NCBI GenBank assembly: GCA_045106735.1
Contig: JBGCEZ010000045.1
Location: 5,229-69,228 of the forward strand
DNA: 64,000 nt
Source of the DNA: JBGCEZ01 sp045106735
GTDB taxonomy: Bacteria; Planctomycetota; Phycisphaerae; Phycisphaerales; SM1A02
Reading direction: 5' to 3'
The notes beneath the pieces are model-generated. The model made no database searches, was not told where the DNA came from, and worked only from the letters and a program-made list of their open reading frames with translations. Position numbers and translations under genes: made by a program. This document shows, piece after piece, positions 44,329-58,900 of this stretch (its first letter is position 1; every line of letters starts with the position of its first letter).

Positions 44329-44362
44329 GCCCGCTTCCATTCTCCGCCTCCATCGCGATCGC

Positions 44363-44418
44363 CCCCTCGGATGCCCTCCCGGACGTCCATCACCCCTCGG
44401 ACGCCCTCCTGGATGTCC
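44363..44418. repeat. Imperfect 30-bp period direct repeat upstream of pstB
   Basis: Two copies of a 26-base unit (44363-44388 and 44393-44418) share CCCCTCGGAYGCCCTCCYGGAYGTCC, differing only in three C/T positions, with a four-base spacer. They lie 29 bases before the pstB start and could affect its expression separately from pstCA. Confidence 0.6.
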
Positions 44419-44446
44419 TCTGGGGGCCCGCTCCCGGATTGGTACG

Positions 44447-45460
44447 ATGCAGCACGAGTCCACCACCATGACCGCTCCCGACGCCAACGACCTTCCTTCC
44501 TCGGTTCCCGCCGCCTCCGGTGGCGATGTGGCCATGCCCCCCGCGGGCGTGCGTCCGGATGCCGGCCACGCGGGCGGACCGGCCCACGACCCGGCGTCCC
44601 CGCCATCTCGCGTCCGGCGACCGGGCGACGGCGAAGAGAACATTCTGGCCCGCATCGCCCGCGGCGAAATCGTCCCGAGCGTGGTGCACGAAGAACTGGC
44701 TGCGGCCGAGTGCGCGTTGTCGATCGATGACTTCAACCTGTGGTACGCGGCCAAGCAGGCCCTGCACCACAACTCGTTGAACATTCCCCGCGGCATGGTG
44801 ACGGCCCTCATCGGCCCGTCCGGCTGCGGCAAGTCCACCCTGCTTCGGTCGGTCAACCGCCTGAACGACCTGCTGGACATCGTCCGCATCACCGGCGACA
44901 TGACGCTCAATGGCGACTCGATCTACGACCCTGCGGTCGACGTGATCGAACTGCGCAAGCGCATGGGCATGGTCTTCCAGAAACCCAACCCGTTCCCGAT
45001 GACGATCTTCGAGAACGTGGTCTACCCGCTGCGGATTGACGGCGAGCGTTCGCGTTCGGTGCTCGAAGGCGTGTGCGAACACGCCCTCCGCGGGGCGGCC
45101 CTCTGGGACGAAGTGAAGGATCGCCTGCACGAGAACGCCCTCGGCATGTCCGGCGGCCAGCAGCAGCGCCTCTGCATCGCCCGGGCCATCGCGGCCGAGC
45201 CCGAAGTGCTGCTCCTGGATGAGCCGTGCTCCGCCCTCGACCCGATCGCCACCGGCAAGATCGAGGAGCTCATCCGCGAGCTTCGCGGCCACTACACGAT
45301 CCTGATCGTCACCCACAACATGCAGCAGGCCCAGCGGTGCAGCGACTTCACTGCCCTGATGTACCTGGGCCAGATTGTCGAAGCCGGCCCGACCGTCTCC
45401 ATCTTCACCAACCCGGTGCGGCAGGAGACCGAGGACTACGTGACCGGCCGCTTCGGCTGA
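44447..45460 (+). CDS. pstB: Phosphate transport ATP-binding protein PstB
   Basis: 337 residues, about 80 longer than usual because of a Pro/Ala-rich N-terminal extension. The ATPase core has Walker A GPSGCGKST near residue 123, the Q-loop VFQKPNPFPMTIFENV typical of PstB, the signature MSGGQQQRL, Walker B LLLDEPCSALDP and the switch IVTHNMQQ. It drives the PstCA channel. Neither ATG 44447 nor the in-frame ATG 44468 has a clear ribosome site, so the start is uncertain. It is separated from pstA by 118 bases that hold a direct repeat. Confidence 0.94.
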   Translation: MQHESTTMTAPDANDLPSSVPAASGGDVAMPPAGVRPDAGHAGGPAHDPASPPSRVRRPGDGEENILARIARGEIVPSVVHEELAAAECALSIDDFNLWYAAKQALHHNSLNIPRGMVTALIGPSGCGKSTLLRSVNRLNDLLDIVRITGDMTLNGDSIYDPAVDVIELRKRMGMVFQKPNPFPMTIFENVVYPLRIDGERSRSVLEGVCEHALRGAALWDEVKDRLHENALGMSGGQQQRLCIARAIAAEPEVLLLDEPCSALDPIATGKIEELIRELRGHYTILIVTHNMQQAQRCSDFTALMYLGQIVEAGPTVSIFTNPVRQETEDYVTGRFG

Positions 45461-45764
45461 GGTCGCGAGAAGTCGGGACCGCCGCCGGGACCGATGTCGA
45501 GACCGCCGCCGAGACCGATGCCGGATGCATTGCCGCCATCGGCGGAAGGCCCGACGGAGGCCCTCGCCGCCAGCCCGCAGCCGGGCGGGCGCGGGACAGG
45601 TTTTCAGGCGTCGAATGCATCCGCCCGCGCATTCTCTGCGCGGCCCCGCGCCGGCGTTTTCAAGTCCCCCAGCCCCCCAACCATGAACGTTTCGCTATCG
45701 TGATTCGTCGCGTTCCGCCACTTCTGGCCCTTTCCGCTCCCTCCAGCCCCGATCGATCCCCGCC
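45461..45764. other. Intergenic region between pstB and phoU
   Basis: About 300 bases. Just after the pstB stop two 24-base units (45478-45501 and 45502-45525) repeat ACCGCCGCCGRGACCGATGYC with small differences. No gene or promoter was found in the rest, although the gap is wide for genes in one operon. Confidence 0.5.
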
Positions 45765-46424
45765 ATGAATACCGGTCTTCCGACCCATCTCCGTGAGATT
45801 CGACGGGCCCTGATGGCCATGAGCGCGGTGGTTGATGAGCGCTCGGGCGTGGCCCTGGACTGCCTGGATCAGGCGGATTTCGCCGCGGCCGAGAGCATTC
45901 GCCACGGCGACCGCGAGGTTGACGAGCGCGAACTCGAGATCGAACGCATGTGCATCGAGGCTCTCGCCCTGCACGCCCCCGTTGCCGGCGACCTGCGAAC
46001 GCTGCTGGCCACGCTGCGCATCAACAGTGAGCTCGAGCGGCTCGCCGATCTGGCCAAGTCCATCGGCAAGCGCATCCTGCACCTCGACCGCCTCGGCTAC
46101 CTGACGACGCCGGAAGTGATGCGGCGCATGGCCCGCACCGTCCGGGCGATGATCGCGTCGACCTTCGATGCCCTGTCCCGCAATGACGCCGACCTCGCCC
46201 GTGAAGTCCGGGCCAACGACGCCCAGGTCGATGAGTTCCAGCGGATCATTCTCGACTGGACGCACAACGAGCTGCTCAAGACCGAGAGCCCGGCGAACGA
46301 AGCGGCCGTCGACCTGCTGACGATCGCAAAGAACCTGGAACGCATGGGCGACATGTGCACCAACATCGCCGAGGACATCATTTACATGGTGGACGGCGAG
46401 ATCGTGCGGCACACGCGCGTGTGA
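45765..46424 (+). CDS. phoU: Phosphate transport regulator PhoU
   Basis: 219 residues forming two three-helix PhoU repeats. The metal-binding motifs ELERLADLAKSIGKRI (about 85-100) and NLERMGDMCTNIAEDI near 190 have the ExxxD-type pattern of the family. PhoU couples the Pst transporter to PhoR, keeping the kinase off when phosphate is plentiful. It ends the phosphate cluster and converges on the hrpA gene across 97 bases. Length and both motifs are normal. Confidence 0.95.
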   Translation: MNTGLPTHLREIRRALMAMSAVVDERSGVALDCLDQADFAAAESIRHGDREVDERELEIERMCIEALALHAPVAGDLRTLLATLRINSELERLADLAKSIGKRILHLDRLGYLTTPEVMRRMARTVRAMIASTFDALSRNDADLAREVRANDAQVDEFQRIILDWTHNELLKTESPANEAAVDLLTIAKNLERMGDMCTNIAEDIIYMVDGEIVRHTRV

Positions 46425-46479
46425 GGGCGACGAACCGGGCTTCTCCGCCCGCGGGGACCGAGCGTCCCAGGCTTCCTGG

Positions 46480-46518
46480 ACGCCCGGACGCCCGAACGGT
46501 CGAACGCCCGGACGCCCG
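46480..46518. repeat. Direct repeat between convergent phoU and hrpA
   Basis: ACGCCCGGACGCCCG occurs at 46480-46494 and again at 46504-46518, a 24-base period, in the short gap between two convergent stop codons. No strong hairpin or T tract was seen, so a terminator role is not supported. Confidence 0.5.
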
Positions 46519-46521
46519 GAT

Positions 46522-51708
<5,187 letters not shown>

Positions 51709-51810
51709 GGAACGGGCTCGTAACAGGACGGGGCGAAGACAGCGATGCGGCGGTAAAAGCGGCGATCCAGCATCGTATGGGGCCGTCGGACCAGGAATCC
51801 GCCCAAACCC

Positions 51811-51854
51811 TTGACCGAGCGACGGGACCAAGTACTATTAGCCGCAGTACTGCG
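51811..51854 (+). promoter_or_regulatory. blaI promoter with overlapping operator
   Basis: TTGACC (51811-51816) and TACTAT (51833-51838) form a -35/-10 pair with 16-base spacing. AGTACT at 51831-51836 overlaps the -10, and a second AGTACT at 51846-51851 lies inside the perfect 12-base palindrome CGCAGTACTGCG (51843-51854), near the expected transcript start. A repressor bound here would block its own gene, as BlaI/MecI-family proteins do. The sites are seen directly; the regulator assignment is inferred. Confidence 0.6.
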
Positions 51855-51872
51855 TATCACAGTGGAGTCGCG

Positions 51873-52304
51873 ATGACCGCCCAACTCGATGAACTTGGTG
51901 ACCTCCAGCGGCAGATCCTCGAGACGATCTGGTCCCGGCGCGAAGCGACGGTGGCCGACGTGCGAGAGTCGCTGGCGGTGGACGGCCGCGATCTGGCGTA
52001 CACCACGGTGCTCAGCACGATCCAGAAGCTCGAAAAGCGAGGCTGGCTCACGCATCGCACCGAAGGCCGAACGCATGTCTACCGCTCCGCCCGGTCACGG
52101 GAGGACGCCGGTCGGGGCAGCGTCCGAGGCCTCGTCGAACGCCTCTTCGGCGGCCGCTCGGCCGTGGTGATGCAACATCTGGTGGACGATGAACGTCTGA
52201 CCGGCGGCGAACTCGCGGAGCTGCGAGCGATGATCGACGCGCGAATCGACTCCCTCGAACCCGCCTCGGGACGCCCGTCAACGGAGCCGACCGATGCTCA
52301 ATGA
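51873..52304 (+). CDS. BlaI/MecI/CopY-family transcriptional repressor
   Basis: 143 residues. A winged-helix domain (about 1-80) has LGDLQRQILETIWSRREATVADVRESL, then YTTVLSTIQKLEKRGWLTHR, the family core, and HVYRSARSRED for the wing. A C-terminal dimerisation part follows. ATG 51873 has GGAG upstream. The start of the M56 peptidase gene overlaps its stop by 11 bases, the standard BlaI-BlaR pairing. In the known systems the peptidase leads to loss of repressor when a wall or other signal is sensed; here the signal is unknown. It is divergent from hrpA. Confidence 0.93.
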   Translation: MTAQLDELGDLQRQILETIWSRREATVADVRESLAVDGRDLAYTTVLSTIQKLEKRGWLTHRTEGRTHVYRSARSREDAGRGSVRGLVERLFGGRSAVVMQHLVDDERLTGGELAELRAMIDARIDSLEPASGRPSTEPTDAQ

Positions 52305-53784
52305 TCTGACCGCCGGCTGGCGCCTGCTCGCGGACGCCGCATGGCAATCCACCCTCATTCTTGGCGTCGCATTGCTCGCCGCATGGCTGCTTTCCCGCCG
52401 CCCAGCCCGGGCCCATGCCATCCTCTTGTGCGGCCTGGCCGCGGCAATTGCTCTGCCGCTTGCCTCGGCCGCAGCTCGACTCGCCGGACTCGGCCTCTTC
52501 CGTCCAGCCGCGGTGGCCGAGCCAACCCCCTCGACTCCGGCCGGAGAATGGTTGGTCCCCACCGCGACCGCGGACGCAGCATTCTCGCTGTTGCCCATCG
52601 TGGCGACCGGACTGCTGATCGCGTGGGCGTTCGTCAGCGGGGTGTTGCTCGTTCGACTCGCGATTCTGATCGTGCGCACGCGGCGATTCGTCCGCCTCGC
52701 GGTGCCGCTTGCGTGCGTGGATCTCAGCCGACGAATCCGACGAGCCGCCATCGCCGCCGGCAGCGCATCCCCCTTGCCCATGATTCGCGTGCACCCGTCG
52801 ATCGCCGCCCCCGCCGCCGTGGGCCTCATCGGCCACCGCTGCCTCGTGGTTCCGGCCGACCTCGATCGACTGTCGGATGACGAACTCGCGGCCGTCCTCG
52901 CCCACGAGCTCGCCCACCTGCGGCGACGCGACCACCTTGGAGCGTTGCTCGCCGACGCCTTTGTGGCCGTCCTTCCGTGGCAACCACTTGGATGGCTCGC
53001 CCGGCGTCGAACCGCGCTGCTGCGAGAACTCACCTGTGACGCCTGGGCCGTCCGCGCTGTTCCCACGCCCGCGGACTACGCCCGACTCCTGTATCGCTTT
53101 GCCGCGCGCCTGAGCGCGGCGAGCGATGCGTCGTCAACCGCCACGCCTCCCGCCTCATTGGCCATGGCCGCCGGCGACATCCGCCGCCGGGTCGATGCAA
53201 CCCTGGATGATCGTCAGCGTGAACCCGCCGCCGGCCGGGCCTGGCTCGGCGGCCTCTTGGTTGCGTCGGTACTCGTGGTGGGCGGCCTGTCGGTCATGCA
53301 CGTCCGCAAGAGCACGCCCGGCCCGGCGACGGTGCTGGCCTCCGGACAGGGTTCACCGCTTGGCGGCTGGGAAGATCCCAAGATCGTCGGCGGCAAGGAA
53401 GGCGAATCGGCCCCGCTGCTCGTCTCGGCCCGCGAGCTCGATTTCGGGATCGTGGCCCCCGGCGAAGCCGCCGATCGCACCCTCAGCATCTTCAATCCCG
53501 GACGCCGCGGACTGGTGATCGAAGCGATTCGGGCCGGCTGCGGCTGCACGACCCTCGAGTTCGACGGCCCCGTCACACTCGCGGCGGGTGCTTCCATTGA
53601 CTTGCCGGTTCGCATGAAGGCCGACGACAAGCCGGACGTGGTGAAACGCAAGTCTGTGAGCATCGTCGTCCGCGACTCCCGCCCGCTCACCGTATACGTC
53701 CAGATCGCCTCGACCGGAGCGGCGGCCGACGACACGAGCGACGCCGGCGAGCTCGTGGCCGACAACGCGAACGCTCCGACCTGA
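52294..53784 (+). CDS. M56 (BlaR1-like) membrane metallopeptidase fused to DUF1573
   Basis: 496 residues. Several membrane helices (about 15-120) precede a cytoplasmic zinc peptidase with the motif LAHELAHLRRRDH (residues about 202-214). A further membrane helix (about 310-330, LGGLLVASVLVVGGLSVMHV) leads to an extracytoplasmic domain (about 370-480) of the DUF1573 type: RELDFGIVAPGEAADRT, then IRAGCGCTTLEFDG. BlaR1 carries a penicillin-binding sensor there, so this protein has a different, Ig-like sensor with a CGC motif. It would activate on an unknown envelope signal and remove the BlaI-type repressor (inference). Confidence 0.9.
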   Translation: MLNDLTAGWRLLADAAWQSTLILGVALLAAWLLSRRPARAHAILLCGLAAAIALPLASAAARLAGLGLFRPAAVAEPTPSTPAGEWLVPTATADAAFSLLPIVATGLLIAWAFVSGVLLVRLAILIVRTRRFVRLAVPLACVDLSRRIRRAAIAAGSASPLPMIRVHPSIAAPAAVGLIGHRCLVVPADLDRLSDDELAAVLAHELAHLRRRDHLGALLADAFVAVLPWQPLGWLARRRTALLRELTCDAWAVRAVPTPADYARLLYRFAARLSAASDASSTATPPASLAMAAGDIRRRVDATLDDRQREPAAGRAWLGGLLVASVLVVGGLSVMHVRKSTPGPATVLASGQGSPLGGWEDPKIVGGKEGESAPLLVSARELDFGIVAPGEAADRTLSIFNPGRRGLVIEAIRAGCGCTTLEFDGPVTLAAGASIDLPVRMKADDKPDVVKRKSVSIVVRDSRPLTVYVQIASTGAAADDTSDAGELVADNANAPT

Positions 53785-54030
53785 TTTCATCATCGCACTG
53801 ACTCGCTCGCCGATCGACGGCTTCTCGCCCGGCCGGCCCAACTCGTTTCGCATCCAACTTTCTTTCTCGTTCATGTTTCGCCTCGACCGCGAGACCGGGT
53901 ATCACGCGCGCACATCGCGCGCATCCAGCACCACCAACAGCACTGCCTTCAACCCTCGGTGCTCACTTCCGCCCCCACCGGCAACCGCGCGATCACTGCG
54001 CGCTGCCTCACATCCCTACGGATCCTGACC

Positions 54031-55530
54031 ATGCATACTTCTGCACCCCACCATGCTCCCGCTCGGCGCATTCCTTCTGGCGTCACTCCCAAGTCATTCA
54101 TTCTCGCCGCCGCGACCCTCCTGTCCGCGACGGTGACGACCAGCGCCCTCGGCCAAGACGACACCCCGTTCGCCTTCGCCACCGCCGCCGCGGTCGCCGA
54201 TTCCATCGTCTCGGGCGATGCGACGGTGCTCGATGTGCGTTCCATCGGCGCGTATCTGGCCGGACACGCTCCGGGCGCCCTTCATTTCGATGACGAATCT
54301 GTCCGCGGACCGCGCGGCGGCCTGCCGGTGCAGTTCCGCCCGACCCATGAACTTCGCCGCATGCTCAAGACCGCCGGCGTTTCGTTCACGCGGCCCGTCA
54401 TCTTGATGGGCGCGGCCGATGACCCGCTGGCCGCGACCATGGTCGCCCACGTCTTGCTCCAGACCGGCCATTCGGATGTCAGCGTCGTCGACGGCGGCTG
54501 GGATGCCTGGGCGGCCAATCATCCGGTGACCCGAACGTTTCCGACGGACCGGCTGGCCGCATCGGCCGCACCCGCGCCCGCGACCGACACGCTGGAGATG
54601 AATCCTGACGCCGACGCGTCCAGCACCGGCGACACCGGCCACTCCACGAGCCAGACCATCGGCACCGTCACCCTCGACGACATCCGGGATGACGTCGGCT
54701 GGAACGAAGTCGTCTTCGTCGACGCGCGGCCGGCCCGGCACTACCGCGGCGAAGTTCCGGCGTGGCCGCGCTCGGGACACATTCCCGGCGCCATCAACCT
54801 CGATTGGACGCGTTTGGTCGAAGCCGACAACCGCCATCGGCTGCGCCCCGAAGCGGACCTGCGACGCATCGTGTTCGAAGACATCGGCCTGAATCCTGAC
54901 GCCCAGACGATCGTCTACTGCGGCACCGGCCGCGAAGCGACGTTGCTCGCCCTCACCCTTCGACACACGCTCGGCATGTCCGACGTCTCCCTCTTCGAAG
55001 GGTCGTGGGTCGCGTACGCCGCCGATGCATCGATGCCCAGTGAAGTTGGCCCGCGCGTCGCGCCCCGCGTACGCGTCCGCCGCGATGGCGATGTGTCGTT
55101 CAGCGCCCAGCCCGACTTGGCGACGCTCAAGTGGCTGGCCAACGACGGCGTCCGCACGGTCGTCAACTGCCGCAGCGCGTGGGAACACGGCAACCGCATG
55201 CCGTATACCGATGCCGACGCCGCGAAGCTCGGCCTTCAGATCATCAACATTCCGCTCGGCGGCGATGACGGGTACGACCCGGCCGCGGTCGCCCAGCTCA
55301 ACGACGTGATCGCGTCAACCGAGGGCCCCATGCACATCCACTGTTCAAGTGGCGGGCGAGCCCGGACGCTGTGGACCGCCTGGCTCATCGAGCACGAAGG
55401 CCTGACCCCGGACGCGGCGTTTGAACGCGTGGCCGCCATTGGCGGCGGGCCGTCAAGTCTTGAACGCCTCGTTGGCCGGCGCATGTCGGTCGAGGTGACC
55501 GACGAACCGGTGGCCACGCCCGAACCGTGA
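54031..55530 (+). CDS. Secreted triple-domain rhodanese-rhodanese-DUF442/BLH phosphatase-like protein
   Basis: 499 residues. A signal peptide (FILAAATLLSATVTTSALGQ) is followed by a first rhodanese domain (about 45-175) whose active-site loop reads ILMGAADDP without cysteine, so it is probably inactive. A second rhodanese domain (about 215-335) has the reactive cysteine in IVYCGTGREA near residue 296. The last third (about 345-480) resembles the DUF442/BLH dual-specificity phosphatase-like family, with the loop IHCSSGGRAR near 437. Such fusions of sulfurtransferase and BLH domains occur in sulfide/polysulfide metabolism. ATG 54031 was chosen before the signal peptide. It lies 246 bases after the M56 gene. 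Confidence 0.88.
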   Translation: MHTSAPHHAPARRIPSGVTPKSFILAAATLLSATVTTSALGQDDTPFAFATAAAVADSIVSGDATVLDVRSIGAYLAGHAPGALHFDDESVRGPRGGLPVQFRPTHELRRMLKTAGVSFTRPVILMGAADDPLAATMVAHVLLQTGHSDVSVVDGGWDAWAANHPVTRTFPTDRLAASAAPAPATDTLEMNPDADASSTGDTGHSTSQTIGTVTLDDIRDDVGWNEVVFVDARPARHYRGEVPAWPRSGHIPGAINLDWTRLVEADNRHRLRPEADLRRIVFEDIGLNPDAQTIVYCGTGREATLLALTLRHTLGMSDVSLFEGSWVAYAADASMPSEVGPRVAPRVRVRRDGDVSFSAQPDLATLKWLANDGVRTVVNCRSAWEHGNRMPYTDADAAKLGLQIINIPLGGDDGYDPAAVAQLNDVIASTEGPMHIHCSSGGRARTLWTAWLIEHEGLTPDAAFERVAAIGGGPSSLERLVGRRMSVEVTDEPVATPEP

Positions 55531-55940
55531 TCGCATCTGGCCGATGACTGATCGCTCGCGTCCGAGCGCAGGCGAGCGGTCGCCGACGGCACATCGCGAT
55601 CGAACGATCGCCGGCCAGTGATACATCCCGCTCGAGCCGACCACGGACTTCCGACCCCAGCCCGTGGTCGGCCAACGGCGGACGGCGAACGGCCAACCCG
55701 GCCAGTGGCCGGGAAGCAGCGATCAGAAAGCAGTGATCAGGAGAGCGTGACCAGGAAGCTGCGACCGTCAAACTGGGACCAGCAAACTGCGACCAGCGAA
55801 CTGCGACCAGCGAACTGCGACCAGAAAACAAGGGTCACACACGCCGCGGATTCATGGTGCCCCGGCGGCTCGGGTTCGATTGAGTGGTGCATCCTGCTCG
55901 ATCCATCCGGCCGCCGGGGACGTCCGCGCGTGCATGGCCG
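55531..55940. other. Intergenic region with hairpin and 14-bp repeat array
   Basis: About 410 bases between two convergent genes. A perfect seven-base stem CCCGGCC/GGCCGGG with loop AGT (55697-55713) is immediately followed by the 14-bp array (55715-55826). No gene was found; the repeat period is not a multiple of three, which argues against coding. Confidence 0.6.
55715..55826. repeat. Array of eight 14-bp tandem repeats
   Basis: Eight contiguous units of 14 bases with consensus close to ARCTGCGACCAGNR. The last four (55771-55826) are nearly identical (AACTGCGACCAGCG type) and the first four (from 55715) are more diverged. They directly follow a small hairpin. Such a graded array indicates tandem duplication with decay at one end. 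Confidence 0.75.
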
Positions 55941-58900
55941 TCATTCCCACCGGACAATGATGGCTTCGAGTTTCGAAGTCGAACCTTCCGGTTCCGCGTC
56001 CGGCCCAAGCCCTCCTCCAGCTCCCCGGCCTGCGGCATCGACGCCAGCGAGCGACCGGTGCACCGGACGCCGCGGATCGGCGAGAATCTGCTCGAGCCGG
56101 CGCCACCGATCGGTTCCGGGTTCACCCAGTTCGAGCGTCCATGGTCCCCGGCCGGGAACTGGCATGCGCTGCCCCGCAATCACCCGGCCGGCCGCGACGA
56201 TCTGGCCCTCGCCATCTCGGACCACGACCACCGGTTCGTCAACCGATTCGACGATGATCGGCGCGAGCGCCCAAGCCGAGTCGCCGTGCATGTTGTCCAA
56301 AACGCCGACCGTGCGCGGCCAATGCGGATAGACCGCTTCCGGCTCGGCCGACCGCGGCCATGCCTCGAACGTGATCCGCCGCGTGGATCGTTCGAGCCGG
56401 ACAATTCCGTACCCGGGCATCCGGTCATGCAATGCCGACGGCGAACGCCCGCTTCGCTGCGGATTCGCGACCGCATGCACCGTCATCAGGTTGCCGAATC
56501 CATCGCGTCGGTCGCCCGCCCACCACGGGGCACCTGGCCAAACAGCCGCCGCCGGCCCCGGCGGGTACCACCGGCGCGGCCACGTGTTGGCGATCGCCGG
56601 ACTGCAGAACGCGTAGCCCGCGTCACCGTGTCGCTCGATGCCGTACTGCACCAGCGACGCCAGGTGCTGATCACCGCAGAGGTGAATCGCCGCCCCGGGC
56701 CAGATCGCTTCCAATGCGCGGCGACGCCCCGACATCGGCCATCCGTTGGTATCGAAGTCCGCCGCCAGCGACCATCCTTCGATTCGCTCACCGGGCGCAG
56801 GAATCATCGCCCGGACGGAATCGCTGCCCGATCGTCCTCCCGGCGGCAAGGTGGCCACCGCAGCCAGCGGCGTGGCCGAGAGCACGACTTTGGCCCACCG
56901 ATCATTGGAGAAATCGACGGCCCAATCGGCAAGAAAGCGTTCTTGTTCGGCTCCGAGGAGTGGAGCGCGCGGTCGATCCGCATCGACCGCCCGGATGCCG
57001 GGGGCTTGGATCCAACCGTTTCGCACGTCGAACTCTGGCAGCTCCGGCCGTGGCGCGGCCTTGAACATGCGATCGGCCACCACCGCAAAGTCAACGCCGC
57101 CCCATTGGAACCGCGTCGTCCACGGCACGATGCCGATGCCAATCGGTTCGGGAATGGCCGATGGCGGCAGATGCGAAACCTGCGTGCGGTGCACCATGTT
57201 CACAAAGGCCGCCGACATCACGTACCCGCCCGCATCTTGCGCGGTCGTTCCGTTGGCCCGATCGGCGATCGCCGCCCGCCCACCGGCTCCCCAGATGTTG
57301 CCGTGGTACACGTCGTGATCGTCAGGAATCGAAAGCGTCGGGCGGTCACGTGTCAGCGGCCCAAAGCTCACACAAAATCGAAGCCATTTATCCAGGTAGT
57401 CGAGCCGCGCTCGTTCAGGCGACGCCCGAATCGCGCCAGTCACATCACCCTCGTAGAGCTGATCACCGGTGAAGACCACCAGGTCCGGATCGTGCGCCAG
57501 GACGCCGGCGACGGTGTCCTCGTGGGGGTACCACACGCCGGCGTTCGTCCAATCGCGGACGCCGGTCCATGACTTCTGGCAGTTCAGCGACGCGACGACC
57601 ACCGGGCGATCCGACGGCGGTTCTGGCCGGATGCGTCCGGCCCAGGCGATGCGGGGATCACGGGGCGCGTTCGAAACGCTGGAAGCGACGGCGTCGACCC
57701 GCTCCGCGTCGCCCGAAGTATTGATCGAAGCGTCGCCAGATGCGTCGCCCGACGCAACGATCGGTTCACGCAGCACGACTCGGATGTCGCCCCCCGCCGC
57801 GCGCAGCTCCGTTGCCGCCGGGCCATCGGCGATGAATCGCCAGGTGCATGCGATCGGATCGTGCGGCGCGGTGGCGATGGCCTTCCACGCCCCATCGATT
57901 CGCCGCTCGAGCGTCGCGGGTCGCGGCTGGCCGTCGTCGAAGGGCACGCCCTGGGCCGTCAGCCGGATCGTGTCGCCGACCACCAGGTATTGCACCGAGA
58001 CCACCGGTCCGAACTGGACGCGGCCGACATCGGTCCATCCGGACCCGGCGCCGTGGAAGTCATCGAACCAATCCACGAGCTGGTCTTCGTTCGCCCCACG
58101 CGGCCCGGAGCCATGGTGACTGACGAACGCGACGCCGCCGAGCACACGCTCGGATTCAAGTTCATCATGGACGGTTCGGCCGATGATCGCCCCGTCGCCA
58201 TCGGATGTTTCCACCACCACCGACACGCGATCAGCGGCGACGCTCGCGCGGACGACAACCCGCAGCCAGACTGCGTCGAGTCCATGTGTCGCGGCTGCGG
58301 CGCCCGCATCTTCAACGGCGGACGGCGCCCGGCGCTGCCCCACGATCGCCGCCGCTTCGGCGTCTCCGGTCGCGCTGCTTCCAGCCAACGGTCCATTGAG
58401 GGTCCACCCCCCGCCGCCGCCAACCGCGCGTTCGAAATCGCGAAGCAGCGGTTGGCCCGCGTCATCGACCACCACCAACATGCCGCCGCCCGACCCCGGA
58501 CGATGCTGCGTCAACGAGCGCCGCCAAGTGTCCGCCGGCGCATCGTCGCCGCCCTGGCCGACACCGAGGAGCAGTCCGCGAAAATCCTGCTGCGCGGCCA
58601 ACATTGCATCGCCCGACACCGTTCGCCCCGACTGGCTCGCATTCGACGGGCTTGCCTCCGACTGGGGCAGGCCGACCCGCACGCGGAACGACGCGATCTC
58701 GGCGCCGGCGGCCGCCACGCCCCACGGGCCGACGCGTCCGGTCAGTACGTGTGCGGTACGCACCGGTACTCGGGGGCCGCCGCGCACGCACTCCAACCGC
58801 CCGGCCCGAATCCGCCAATCCAGCAGGCGGTTCGGCCGAATGGATGGCCCGGCCCAGCGACCGTCTGGCTGCGCCTCCCAATTGAGCGTGACGCCAGGAA

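Noticed and set aside
45494..45703. Small frame between pstB and phoU
   Set aside because: Pro/Ala/Arg-rich with no ribosome site or motif; overlaps repeats.
46480..46518. CRISPR-like repeat
   Set aside because: Only two copies with a 9-base gap; a simple direct repeat.
55715..55826. CRISPR array
   Set aside because: Units are 14 bases and contiguous with no spacers, and no cas gene is present.
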